Assembly (NCBI RefSeq): GCF_014694315.1
Contig: NZ_JAAOXD010000007.1
Coordinates: 153,314 to 217,313, forward strand
Reading direction: 5' to 3'
From: Arthrobacter ipis
GTDB taxonomy: Bacteria; Actinomycetota; Actinomycetes; Actinomycetales; Micrococcaceae
Length of the DNA stretch: 64,000 bases
Part shown: in pieces, positions 1 through 6,754 of the stretch
Layout of the letters: each line of letters opens with the position of its first letter
Numbering within the stretch: position 1 is the first letter of the stretch
Program-made: the position numbers and the translations under genes
The notes under the pieces: model-generated
Database searches by the model: none
What the model saw: only the letters and a program-made list of their open reading frames with translations
What the model was told of the DNA's origin: nothing

Positions 1-290
1 AGGTCCTGGGCGGCCGACTGCTTTTGCTCGGCCTCCTGGCGAAGCCGCGCAGCCTCTACCTGCGCTTTCTCAGCGTCAGCCTTGGCGTGCATGGCCCGCG
101 CCTCGTTTTCGCGCGCCTCAAGGTCAGCGTTCTCCGCCTTCCTGCGGATCTCGGCTGCGTGCTGGCGGTTCTGCTCATCGCGCTTCTGCCGGAACGCCTC
201 CCTGCGCTTGCGGCTGGACATCAGAAGCACCACAACGAGTGCGATGACGACGATTACAACGACGATCCAAATCCAGGCACTTGGGTCCAC
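1..290 (-). CDS. Membrane-anchored coiled-coil protein, 3' end cut by the window
   Basis: I do not recognise a named family. The frame opens at a GTG at 290, which has a GAGAGAGG purine stretch about 10 nt upstream, and stays open for 96 codons to the left edge. The N-terminus (MDPSAWIWIVVVIVV) leads straight into one hydrophobic helix, residues about 6-24. A basic stop-transfer patch (SSRKRR) follows. The rest, from residue 29 on, is almost entirely charged Arg/Glu/Ala/Gln sequence with the heptad look of a long coiled coil. This predicts a single-pass protein with a cytoplasmic coiled-coil tail. It is divergent from the small gene at 491, and the shared 200-bp spacer carries a palindromic element, so the two may be co-regulated. 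An in-frame ATG inside the hydrophobic helix is a less likely start because it would destroy the anchor. Confidence 0.6.
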   Translation of the reverse strand, partial: MDPSAWIWIVVVIVVIALVVVLLMSSRKRREAFRQKRDEQNRQHAAEIRRKAENADLEARENEARAMHAKADAEKAQVEAARLRQEAEQKQSAAQD

Positions 291-403
291 CGTGGATCCA
301 CCTCTCTCTTTTCGAGCACGTGACTATCCGTCAGGGCCCGGTCACCTGCGTCCGGCCCAATGCCGGAGCGGGCGGCCGGTTGAACTAGCGGCCATCAGGG
401 TAC

Positions 404-434
404 TTACTATCTAATAGTAATCATGCTTACTATT
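404..434. promoter_or_regulatory. Double overlapping palindrome between divergent genes
   Basis: Two perfect inverted repeats share a half-site. TTACTAT at 404-410 pairs with ATAGTAA at 414-420 across a 3-nt spacer. AATAGTAA at 413-420 pairs with TTACTATT at 427-434 across TCATGC. The second repeat closely matches a site at 61031-61052 and more weakly one at 31072-31093, both also upstream of stress-type genes. The AT-rich block stands out in this GC-rich DNA and looks like an operator or promoter region for the genes starting at 290 (minus) and 491 (plus). The regulator is unknown. Confidence 0.55.
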
Positions 435-490
435 TTATGGCGAGTGATTGCCGGTTGTACTCAACCCGAGATGCTGGAGAGGTACCAACC

Positions 491-763
491 ATGACCGAGA
501 ACCAACGACTGCAGGGCGCAGGGGCGGGCCAGCCCGATGACGCGGAAAGCACAGGTCCCGAACGGGCGGGCGGCCGCCCGCGCAGCAGCGGCCATGGCCA
601 GGATCCCAACCCGCTGGCTTCCAGCCAGCTGGCGGAGACCCCGCAGTCAGATAACCGGATGGCGGACGATCCGCTGGACGGAAAGCAGCCGGCCGATGAT
701 CCGCTGGGCACCGACCCATTAACCCTGGACCGCCGCAACCCACCCAGAGCGCCCGGACAGTAG
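491..763 (+). CDS. Small hydrophilic hypothetical protein (90 aa)
   Basis: This is an unrecognised small protein. The ATG at 491 has GGAGAGGT 6-13 nt upstream and fits better than the upstream in-frame ATG at 437, which lies inside the AT-rich operator region. The product is strongly hydrophilic and low in complexity, rich in Asp, Pro, Gly, Gln and Arg. It contains near-repeats (ADDPLDGKQPADDPLGTDPL, residues about 60-79) and no hydrophobic segment, so it is probably disordered and cytoplasmic. It follows the palindrome at 404-434 and precedes the YihY/BrkB gene by 117 bp. The composition resembles small stress-induced proteins of Arthrobacter, but that is inference only. Confidence 0.55.
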   Translation: MTENQRLQGAGAGQPDDAESTGPERAGGRPRSSGHGQDPNPLASSQLAETPQSDNRMADDPLDGKQPADDPLGTDPLTLDRRNPPRAPGQ

Positions 764-880
764 CGGCTGACGGCCGATGCGACCTGTCGCACAACCCACG
801 AGCCCAAACCCCTGACAGCGGGCAGGGAATGTTCCGTCACTTCCGGAACATGGCCCCGTCCGCGAACGAAAGGATGCCCC

Positions 881-2041
881 ATGGCTACGAAAGAAGCCCC
901 GGAGACCAGCACAGCAAAGGCGGGCAGCGCGCCTGCCCCGGATGACAGGCGAAAGCCGGACAGCCCCACAGATGTGGACAAGCCATCGTGGAAGTACATT
1001 GCCCGCAAGACCCTGCGTGAATTTACTGCGGACCAATGCCCCGACCTCGCCGCGGGACTTACCTACTACGCGATCTTCTCGCTCTTCCCCGCCCTGCTCG
1101 CCCTTGTTTCGCTGCTCGGCATCTTTGGACAGGCGGAAAAGACGACGTCGGCACTCCTGGAAATCGTCCAGGGCGTCGCGCCCGGGCAGGCGGTGGAGAT
1201 GATTCGCGGGCCAATCCAGGAGCTGACCACCTCACCGGCCGCCGGCTTCACACTGGTCATCGGTCTCGCGACAGCCATCTGGTCCGCGTCAGGGTATGTG
1301 ACCGCGTTCGGACGGGCGATGAACCGGATTTATGAAATAGATGAGGGCCGGGGATTCGTAAAGCTTCGCGGCACCATGCTCGGCGTCACTGTGGTCTCTC
1401 TGATCATCGTCGCGCTGCTCGCCGCAATGCTGGTTATCAGCGGCCCCGTGGCTGAGGCCGTCGGCAATGCCGTGGGCCTGGGCGGAGTGTTCCTGACCGT
1501 CTGGAACATCGCGAAGTGGCCGGTCATCGTCGCGCTGGTGATCGTTGTCATCGCCATCCTTTATTACTTCACTCCAAACGTCCGCCAGCCAAAGTTCCGC
1601 TGGATGAGCCTCGGTTCCCTCATCGCCCTGTTTATCTTCGTGCTGGCCTCGGTTGGTTTTGGCTTCTACGTGGGTAACTTCAGCAACTACAACAAGACGT
1701 ACGGCGCCATCGGCGGAGTGATCGTCATGCTGCTGTGGCTCTGGATCCTTAACATGTCCCTGCTTTTTGGCGCCGAGTTCGACGCCGAGATGGAGCGTGG
1801 CCGGCAGCTGCAGGCCGGCATTGAAGCTGAGGACACGCTCCAGCTCCCGCCCCGCGATACGAAGAAGAGCGACAAGCTCCAGGAGAAGGAAGAAGAAGAC
1901 ATCCGCCTGGGACGCGAACTGCGCGAGAAGTACAGCGAGGAAGGCAACGGCAAGGACGACCAGCACGGCGGCCAGGACGGTGAGCGCCGGAACGGCAGCG
2001 GCGGAGCCACCGCCAGCCGGGGCAACGGCAGCAGCCACTGA
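881..2041 (+). CDS. YihY/BrkB family inner-membrane protein
   Basis: This polytopic membrane protein of 386 aa belongs to the YihY/virulence-factor BrkB family (formerly misnamed RNase BN), whose transport role is poorly defined. Family landmarks are visible: DQCPDLAAGLTYYAIFSLFP at residues 51-70, the ATAIWSASGYV block near 130-140, a tyrosine-rich YYFTPNVRQPKFRW segment near 228-241, and the TYGAIGGVIVMLLWLWI helix near 273-289. Six hydrophobic helices lie between residues 60 and 297. The N-terminal 35 residues and C-terminal 90 residues are hydrophilic; the tail is very rich in Lys/Glu then Gly/Ser. The ATG at 881 follows AAAGGATG about 8 nt upstream. A hairpin without a T-tract lies just downstream (2059-2090). 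Confidence 0.9.
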   Translation: MATKEAPETSTAKAGSAPAPDDRRKPDSPTDVDKPSWKYIARKTLREFTADQCPDLAAGLTYYAIFSLFPALLALVSLLGIFGQAEKTTSALLEIVQGVAPGQAVEMIRGPIQELTTSPAAGFTLVIGLATAIWSASGYVTAFGRAMNRIYEIDEGRGFVKLRGTMLGVTVVSLIIVALLAAMLVISGPVAEAVGNAVGLGGVFLTVWNIAKWPVIVALVIVVIAILYYFTPNVRQPKFRWMSLGSLIALFIFVLASVGFGFYVGNFSNYNKTYGAIGGVIVMLLWLWILNMSLLFGAEFDAEMERGRQLQAGIEAEDTLQLPPRDTKKSDKLQEKEEEDIRLGRELREKYSEEGNGKDDQHGGQDGERRNGSGGATASRGNGSSH

Positions 2042-2058
2042 ACTGCCTGAGGTGAACT

Positions 2059-2090
2059 CCGGGCAGCTGCCGGCACAGGTTGCTGCCCGG
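2059..2090. terminator. Hairpin between convergent genes
   Basis: CCGGGCAGC (2059-2067) pairs perfectly with GCTGCCCGG (2082-2090) across a 14-nt loop. It lies between the stop of the BrkB-type gene and the end of the minus-strand remnant at 2106. No T-run follows on either strand, so a bidirectional terminator role is only likely. Confidence 0.45.
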
Positions 2091-2105
2091 GGTCGAGCGC
2101 AGCTT

Positions 2106-2294
2106 TTAGCTGCTCCGGAGAGCGGCAGCCGCCTCCACGCCCAGGGCACAGAGGTAGGCACCAAAACCGTGCGGCGCCGCGGCGACGATCCGCCCGGAAG
2201 TGCCATAGATATTGCCGTGCCTTTCCTCCAGGCGATGCCGCAGGCGCCAGCCGCGTTCATTGGTTCCGGCATCCGCATGCGAGAACGTCACCAT
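2106..2294 (-). pseudogene. Degraded PIG-L deacetylase / glycosyltransferase remnant
   Basis: This 62-codon frame begins at an ATG overlapping the stop of the upstream acyl-CoA dehydrogenase-like gene by 7 bp, the arrangement of a functional operon junction. Its first residues (MVTFSHADAGTNERGW) look like the start of the PIG-L-type deacetylases that usually follow this dehydrogenase in actinobacteria. The frame never reaches the deacetylase PDDE-type metal motif. Instead it runs into HGNIYG and then HGFGAYLCALG, which look to me like pieces of a family 2 glycosyltransferase normally encoded further downstream. The simplest reading is a large in-frame deletion fusing the first and last genes of the cluster. 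The family assignment is from memory of such clusters; only the overlap and the short length are directly visible. Confidence 0.5.
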
Positions 2295-3589
2295 GCGTGC
2301 TCCCCTTTGAGGGTGAGTGCGCCCAACTGGGCGTCGTCACGCGTTGCGTGATGCTGCCGCACGTAGAGGGACAGGTCCGCCATGCATTTGCCGTACCGTT
2401 CGTCGAAGGCAAGGGGCCCGGGCCCCAGGTTCTGGCTCACCAGGAGCTGGACGCGTTCGACGGCGGCGGCAACAGTTCCCCGGACACGGAGCGCCTCGCT
2501 CCACCCGCCAACTGCGCCGGCTGGGGCCTCGCCCCGCCCGCCAACAGTGCCGCCGTCGGCCGCTTCCGCGCCGGAATCCGGGTCCGTCCGGGCGGCGCCG
2601 GATTCCGGGTGCGCTTGGGCGTCGCCGGCCTCGGCGGCGTCGACGGCCTCAGCAGCCCGGGCGAGGTACTGGACGGTGGAGGTCAGGAGCCGGTCCACTT
2701 CACCCAGGGCCGCGAGTGCCACTTGGTCGGGCTCGCGCTGGGACCTCGCTCCCCGCTGGAGGGCGGCCTCGAAGTGCCGGCCGAGCGCCACGGCGCCGCC
2801 CAGCCAGCATGCGGCAACGCCCATGCCGCCCCACGCAAAACCGGGGCGCTGGAAGTACCAGCCGTCACCGCCGAGCGGCACGGCCGGCACCCCGTCAAAG
2901 TGGACAGTTCCGCTGGGGAGCTCCCGCAGTCCGTGGCTTGTCCATTCCGGCACATCGCAGGTGACGCCGGAGGCCCTGAGATCAACGGCAAAGGCCGCCC
3001 GGCCGCCCGTGACGGTGTGCGCGGTCACCACCGCGTGGTCCACGAACTGGGCCAGCGAGCACCAGGGCTTGGAGCCGGTCAGCCGCACACTGCCGGATGT
3101 CCCGCTGGGCTCTGGCTCGGCATATGCTGACCTGCCGGGTTCTGTCCCCGCGGGTTCTGTCCCCGCGGCGGGCCGCCCGTCAGCTGCGGCCGAAGCCGAC
3201 GCAGCGGTCAGCCGTGTACCCGGGCCCTCGGCTGCGTAGACACCCCACGATCCTGTGAAGGACCCCGGCGTTCCCGCCTGGGACAGGATGGCGCCGGCGT
3301 CCAGGTGCGGCTCCAGAACCCGCGCTGCGGCCACGTCCACGGCAGCTACGGAGGCCAGCAGTTCCCAGAGCCGGGCTGTCCGCCCGTCACCGGGCTTCGG
3401 CGCAGAACGGCCGGCCTGCTGGGCGATGGCCAGCAGGGCAGGGACGTCCCCCACAGCGGAAGCCACCCGCTCCAGCAGTTGCTCAATGTCCAGTACAGGT
3501 TCGGCTTCGGGTGCAGGTCCGACGGCGTCCTCCCGGGGCGGCGCCGGGCTGAAGCGGACAGGCTGCCACTGGCGGTACGGAGTGTTCAT
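2288..3589 (-). CDS. Acyl-CoA dehydrogenase-like flavoprotein
   Basis: The predicted protein is an acyl-CoA/acyl-ACP dehydrogenase-like flavoprotein of about 433 aa, slightly longer than typical (about 380). Weak family marks are a helical N-terminal half, a beta-domain with LTGSKPWCSLAQFVDHAVVT (the flavin-side GxKxWxS-type segment), a ROG-like RPGFAWGGMGVAACWLGGAV stretch and a helical C-terminal domain ending in YVRQHHATRD. An Ala/Gly/Glu-rich low-complexity insertion separates the last helices. The ATG at 3589 is used here; an in-frame GTG at 3616 is also possible and neither has a strong RBS. In related bacteria this gene heads a cluster with PIG-L deacetylase, methyltransferase and glycosyltransferase genes, but here only a remnant follows. 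The catalytic base could not be assigned. Confidence 0.7.
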   Translation of the reverse strand: MNTPYRQWQPVRFSPAPPREDAVGPAPEAEPVLDIEQLLERVASAVGDVPALLAIAQQAGRSAPKPGDGRTARLWELLASVAAVDVAAARVLEPHLDAGAILSQAGTPGSFTGSWGVYAAEGPGTRLTAASASAAADGRPAAGTEPAGTEPGRSAYAEPEPSGTSGSVRLTGSKPWCSLAQFVDHAVVTAHTVTGGRAAFAVDLRASGVTCDVPEWTSHGLRELPSGTVHFDGVPAVPLGGDGWYFQRPGFAWGGMGVAACWLGGAVALGRHFEAALQRGARSQREPDQVALAALGEVDRLLTSTVQYLARAAEAVDAAEAGDAQAHPESGAARTDPDSGAEAADGGTVGGRGEAPAGAVGGWSEALRVRGTVAAAVERVQLLVSQNLGPGPLAFDERYGKCMADLSLYVRQHHATRDDAQLGALTLKGEHAW

Positions 3590-3631
3590 GCAGCGTCCGC
3601 TGACGGTCGGGGGCACCGGGTCATGGCGCTG

Positions 3632-4111
3632 CTAACCCTGTTCCGGAGCGGTCACCGACGCAGAAGCCGGCATCACTTCCGCATTCACCATCCAAGCCAG
3701 CTGCTCCAGCCGGGTGATGGCCTCGTGCAGAAGGTCCGCGCTTGTGGGATCTTCTTCATCCACGTCATCGTGGACATCGCGGATGGTCTTGACCGTTTGT
3801 TCCAGCCTCGCGGTGACGAGCTTGACGGTGTCTTTGGTTACGGTCAGACCGGCAGGGAACTGCTCCAGCCGGGTGCCCGACGAGACGGTGGCGCCCCGGC
3901 CGTCCGGAAGTGCATGCAGCGAACGCATGCGCTCGGCCGTCTGGTCGGCAAGCAGCCGTGCGCTGTCCACGATTTCGTCCAGCTGCAGATGCAGATCGCG
4001 GAAGTTGGTGCCCACCAGGTTCCAGTGCGTCTGCTTGCCCTGAACGTGCAGCTCGATCAGGTCAGTGAGGACCTTCTGAAGACTGCTGGCCAGAGTCTCG
4101 GATGCTTTCAT
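3632..4111 (-). CDS. dps: Dps family DNA-protecting ferritin-like protein
   Basis: This 159-aa protein is a Dps-type mini-ferritin, which oxidises and stores iron and shields DNA in starvation and oxidative stress. The diagnostic ferroxidase signature sits in the first third: QGKQTHWNLVGTNFRDLHLQ followed by LDEIVDSARLLADQTAERM. The overall four-helix pattern and length fit the family. The ATG at 4111 has a clear GGAGGA 4-9 nt upstream, so longer in-frame extensions are rejected. It runs in the same direction as the acyl-CoA dehydrogenase-like gene but 40 bp apart, and the 120 bp upstream contain a terminator for the signal peptidase gene and room for its own promoter. Confidence 0.9.
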   Translation of the reverse strand: MKASETLASSLQKVLTDLIELHVQGKQTHWNLVGTNFRDLHLQLDEIVDSARLLADQTAERMRSLHALPDGRGATVSSGTRLEQFPAGLTVTKDTVKLVTARLEQTVKTIRDVHDDVDEEDPTSADLLHEAITRLEQLAWMVNAEVMPASASVTAPEQG

Positions 4112-4148
4112 GTCTTCCTCCGCTGCCGTCACCGATGCATGTCCAGGC

Positions 4149-4172
4149 CTGGCCGGCTTGGCCGCCGGCCAG
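4149..4172. terminator. Hairpin after the signal peptidase gene
   Basis: CTGGCCGGC (4149-4157) pairs perfectly with GCCGGCCAG (4164-4172) across a 6-nt loop, 59 bp past the stop of the minus-strand signal peptidase gene and upstream of dps. No T-tract is visible, so this is a probable rather than certain terminator. Confidence 0.45.
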
Positions 4173-4230
4173 GATGATTCCCAGCATACGTATCTTTCGG
4201 GCAAGGGACTTTGTGACACGGGCATGTGCC

Positions 4231-4806
4231 CTACCGGCCGGAGGGCCAGAGTACTGTTGCCTGCAGCGCTTCCAACGGCACGCTTCCGTAGGCCCGTGAA
4301 TCGATGGAGCCCGCCCGGTTGTCACCCATGACGAAGACGTGCCCGGCCGGCACCGTGACCGGACCAAAGTAGGTGCCGTCGATGCGGCTGTGGTCGATGC
4401 CCGGCTCGGCCTGCGGAACCCCGTCAACCACCAGCACCGAATCTTCGATGGCAACGGTCTGGCCCCCGAAGGCAATGGCCCGTTTGACTGCAGGGTTCCC
4501 GTCCTCCGGACTGGTGAACACCACCAGGTCTCCGGCCTTGGGCGAACCGAGCGCCGGCCCGGGTTTGAACATCAGCACCGTGCTGCCCTTAGGCAGTGCC
4601 GGCTCCATGCTTTCCGAACTGACCGTCACGGGCTCCACCAGCCACAGGCGCGAGGCCAAAAGGACAGCGGCGAGCAGCACCGCCGTCGTGATTGTCCTCC
4701 CCCGAAAGCCCTGCCGGGGGGATCCGGCAGGACTCTCGATGGCGGCAACGCTTTTGGGGGCCGCCCGGGACTTCGGGTCGGCCCTGTGCGCCGCTAGCCG
4801 TCCCAT
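4231..4806 (-). CDS. lepB: Signal peptidase I
   Basis: This type I signal peptidase of 191 aa cleaves signal peptides at the outer face of the membrane. A basic N-terminal tail (residues 1-37) precedes one membrane helix (about 39-52). The catalytic serine is Ser66 in SESMEPALPKG, and the general-base lysine is Lys109 in PAVKRAIAFGG. The conserved GDNRAGSIDSR box is at 161-171. The gene overlaps the 3' end of the multicopper oxidase gene by 13 bp, so the two are probably one transcript and this peptidase may serve the exported oxidase. The size and isolated position suggest an accessory copy rather than the housekeeping lepB, which usually lies near rnhB/rplS. The call is secure; the dedicated partnership is inference. 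Confidence 0.9.
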   Translation of the reverse strand: MGRLAAHRADPKSRAAPKSVAAIESPAGSPRQGFRGRTITTAVLLAAVLLASRLWLVEPVTVSSESMEPALPKGSTVLMFKPGPALGSPKAGDLVVFTSPEDGNPAVKRAIAFGGQTVAIEDSVLVVDGVPQAEPGIDHSRIDGTYFGPVTVPAGHVFVMGDNRAGSIDSRAYGSVPLEALQATVLWPSGR

Positions 4807-6398
4807 TGGGGCAGCGCCGCCGTCATGGGATCGTTGGGATCGTTGTCATCTTCCTTCAGCCCCACCCGGAACTGCACCATCATGTCGTGGTCCTCATGCG
4901 GCAGGTTATGGCAGTGCACCATGTAGCGGCCCCGGTGCGGACCGAACTTCATGAGCAGCCGGACCGTCTCGCCCTCGCCCACGTAAACGACGTCCTTGGG
5001 CCCGAGCTCCTGGGGAAGCGGCGCCCGCCCGTTGCGGCTGAGGATTTTGAAATCCACGAGGTGTATGTGAACCGGGTGGAACCAGCCGCCGGACTTGTTC
5101 TCGATTTCCCACACCTCGACGGCGTCCAGGTCCACCTCGGCGGCGACCTTCTTGTAGCCACTGGCAATGACGTCCTGCCAGCTGTCGTCGTCGATGGTCC
5201 ACATGTTGGTGACGTCGTTCCGCTTGACCCGGAACTTCCGGACCTTGGTAGCCTGCTTCTCGGTCATCGCCATGACCTCGTTCGCGGGTGCCAGCTGTGC
5301 CGGTACCGTGTTCCAGGTCGGGTCGCTGGTGTTGACCGCGTCATCAGTGACGTCGAAGGCCATCACCTTGTTCGTGAAGTCGTAGTCAACGTTGTTCGGG
5401 TTGGACAGGTTGCGTAGCTCGATCCGCTGGCCGGTCTTATACTTGCGGAAATCAATGAGCACCTCATAACGCTCTGCCCCGGCGTGGCGGTAGTTGGCCA
5501 CTCTCTGCGGTGTGGGGACCAGGCCGCCGTCGGTGCCCACGATTATTAGGGGATCGCCGGTGCTCAGCGTCAGCCGTACTGAGCGGGAAATGCTGCAGTT
5601 CAGCACGCGGAAGCGGTAGATGCGCTTCTGGACCTTCATGACTGGCCACGGCTTGCCGTTGACCAGGATGACGTCCCCCCATAGGCCTGAGTGGGTGTTG
5701 TCGTCATACCCCAAAGCGCCGTTGGCCGCGAACATCGCATCGGAGATGATGAGCGGCACGTCGAAGTCGCCCTGCGGGAGCAGCTGCCGCTCCATCGGGT
5801 CGTGCATGTGGTACTGGCCGGCCAGGCCGGAGTACGCGTTCTGCGCCGTGAAGTGTACGCCGTGATCGTGGTACCAGAGCGTGCGGGCGGGCTGGAAGTT
5901 CGGGTAGTGGTAGTCCTTGAAGAATCCGGGATGCGTGACGTCACTGGCGTACCCGTCGAACTGCGGCAGCGAGGCTGACCCGTGCAGGTGCGTTGACGTG
6001 GCGAGCACGTGGCCATCGTTCGGGTGAGTTGCCGGGAGCTTGTTCCTGACCCGGACCACTGCCTTGGTGCCCTGGTCGAGGCTGATCGTGGGGCCGGGGA
6101 AAATCCCGTTGTAGCCCAGAATTGGCGTCTTGAGCCGCGGCAGAATGGACGCCATCTCGGCCTTCTCGGTCACGGTGTAGTAGTTGACTGGTTTGCCGTC
6201 AGCGGGGTCCACCCCCGTCCTGTCCGGCGCCAGCTCCGGAGGTTTCACGAACGCCGCCTGGAACGGCTTGGGCATCTCTGCGCTGCTCAGCCGGCTAACA
6301 GACTTGGCCTCCACCTCGCCCCGCGGGAGTGAAAGCACACCCGCTCCGACGGCGCCGAGGCCACCCAGCAGCAAAACATTTCGTCTGGACACGGTCAT
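4794..6398 (-). CDS. Tat-exported multicopper oxidase
   Basis: The product is a 534-aa multicopper oxidase of the CotA/bilirubin-oxidase/phenoxazinone-synthase group, which oxidises phenolic or metal substrates while reducing O2 to water. All four copper-binding blocks are present: HLHG (137-140), HDHGVH (177-182), HPVHIH (441-446) and HCHNLPHEDHDMM (495-507), the last holding the type 1 copper ligands. The N-terminus MTVSRRNVLLLGG is a twin-arginine signal followed by an Ala/Gly-rich hydrophobic core, so the enzyme is exported folded. The ATG at 6398 follows GGAAGGAGG about 8 nt upstream; longer frames upstream lack this. It is the first gene of a pair with the overlapping signal peptidase. 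The physiological substrate cannot be told from sequence. Confidence 0.92.
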   Translation of the reverse strand: MTVSRRNVLLLGGLGAVGAGVLSLPRGEVEAKSVSRLSSAEMPKPFQAAFVKPPELAPDRTGVDPADGKPVNYYTVTEKAEMASILPRLKTPILGYNGIFPGPTISLDQGTKAVVRVRNKLPATHPNDGHVLATSTHLHGSASLPQFDGYASDVTHPGFFKDYHYPNFQPARTLWYHDHGVHFTAQNAYSGLAGQYHMHDPMERQLLPQGDFDVPLIISDAMFAANGALGYDDNTHSGLWGDVILVNGKPWPVMKVQKRIYRFRVLNCSISRSVRLTLSTGDPLIIVGTDGGLVPTPQRVANYRHAGAERYEVLIDFRKYKTGQRIELRNLSNPNNVDYDFTNKVMAFDVTDDAVNTSDPTWNTVPAQLAPANEVMAMTEKQATKVRKFRVKRNDVTNMWTIDDDSWQDVIASGYKKVAAEVDLDAVEVWEIENKSGGWFHPVHIHLVDFKILSRNGRAPLPQELGPKDVVYVGEGETVRLLMKFGPHRGRYMVHCHNLPHEDHDMMVQFRVGLKEDDNDPNDPMTAALPQWDG

Positions 6399-6754
6399 TA
6401 CCGGGCCTCCTTCCGATTGGGTTCGAGACCGGTTTGGGATGCTCCGAGGATGTCCCGGCGGGGTTGGAAAAAGCCGGACCGGGCTGGGAAGGGTGGGGGT
6501 TCTAAGGGGCACCCCCAATTGGGCCCCCTCAAATCGATGGTCTAATTCGGTTGCTCCACCGGAAGTCCGCACCATCCCCGCCACAGCCGGGGCTGCACGC
6601 GGGCTTTGGCTCGCGCAGGCCCCTGTATCCCACCGGCTTTATCCGACTTTTATCCAAGGTGCAGCATCCACTGTTGTCGTGGTTGGGAATCGACTTTCCG
6701 GCCTGGCCTTGAAGGTACTGGGGGCCACAAATCGAGTGTCCACAAGGAGTCTCA
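6399..6754. other. Intergenic region between divergent secreted-protein genes
   Basis: These 356 bp separate the multicopper oxidase (minus) from the secreted VCBS protein (plus) and must hold both promoters. I see no credible gene. A hairpin of TGGGGGT (6494-6500) with ACCCCCA (6511-6517) is present, and AAGGAG at 6743-6748 is the RBS of the downstream gene. No clear -35/-10 pair was identified. Confidence 0.5.
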
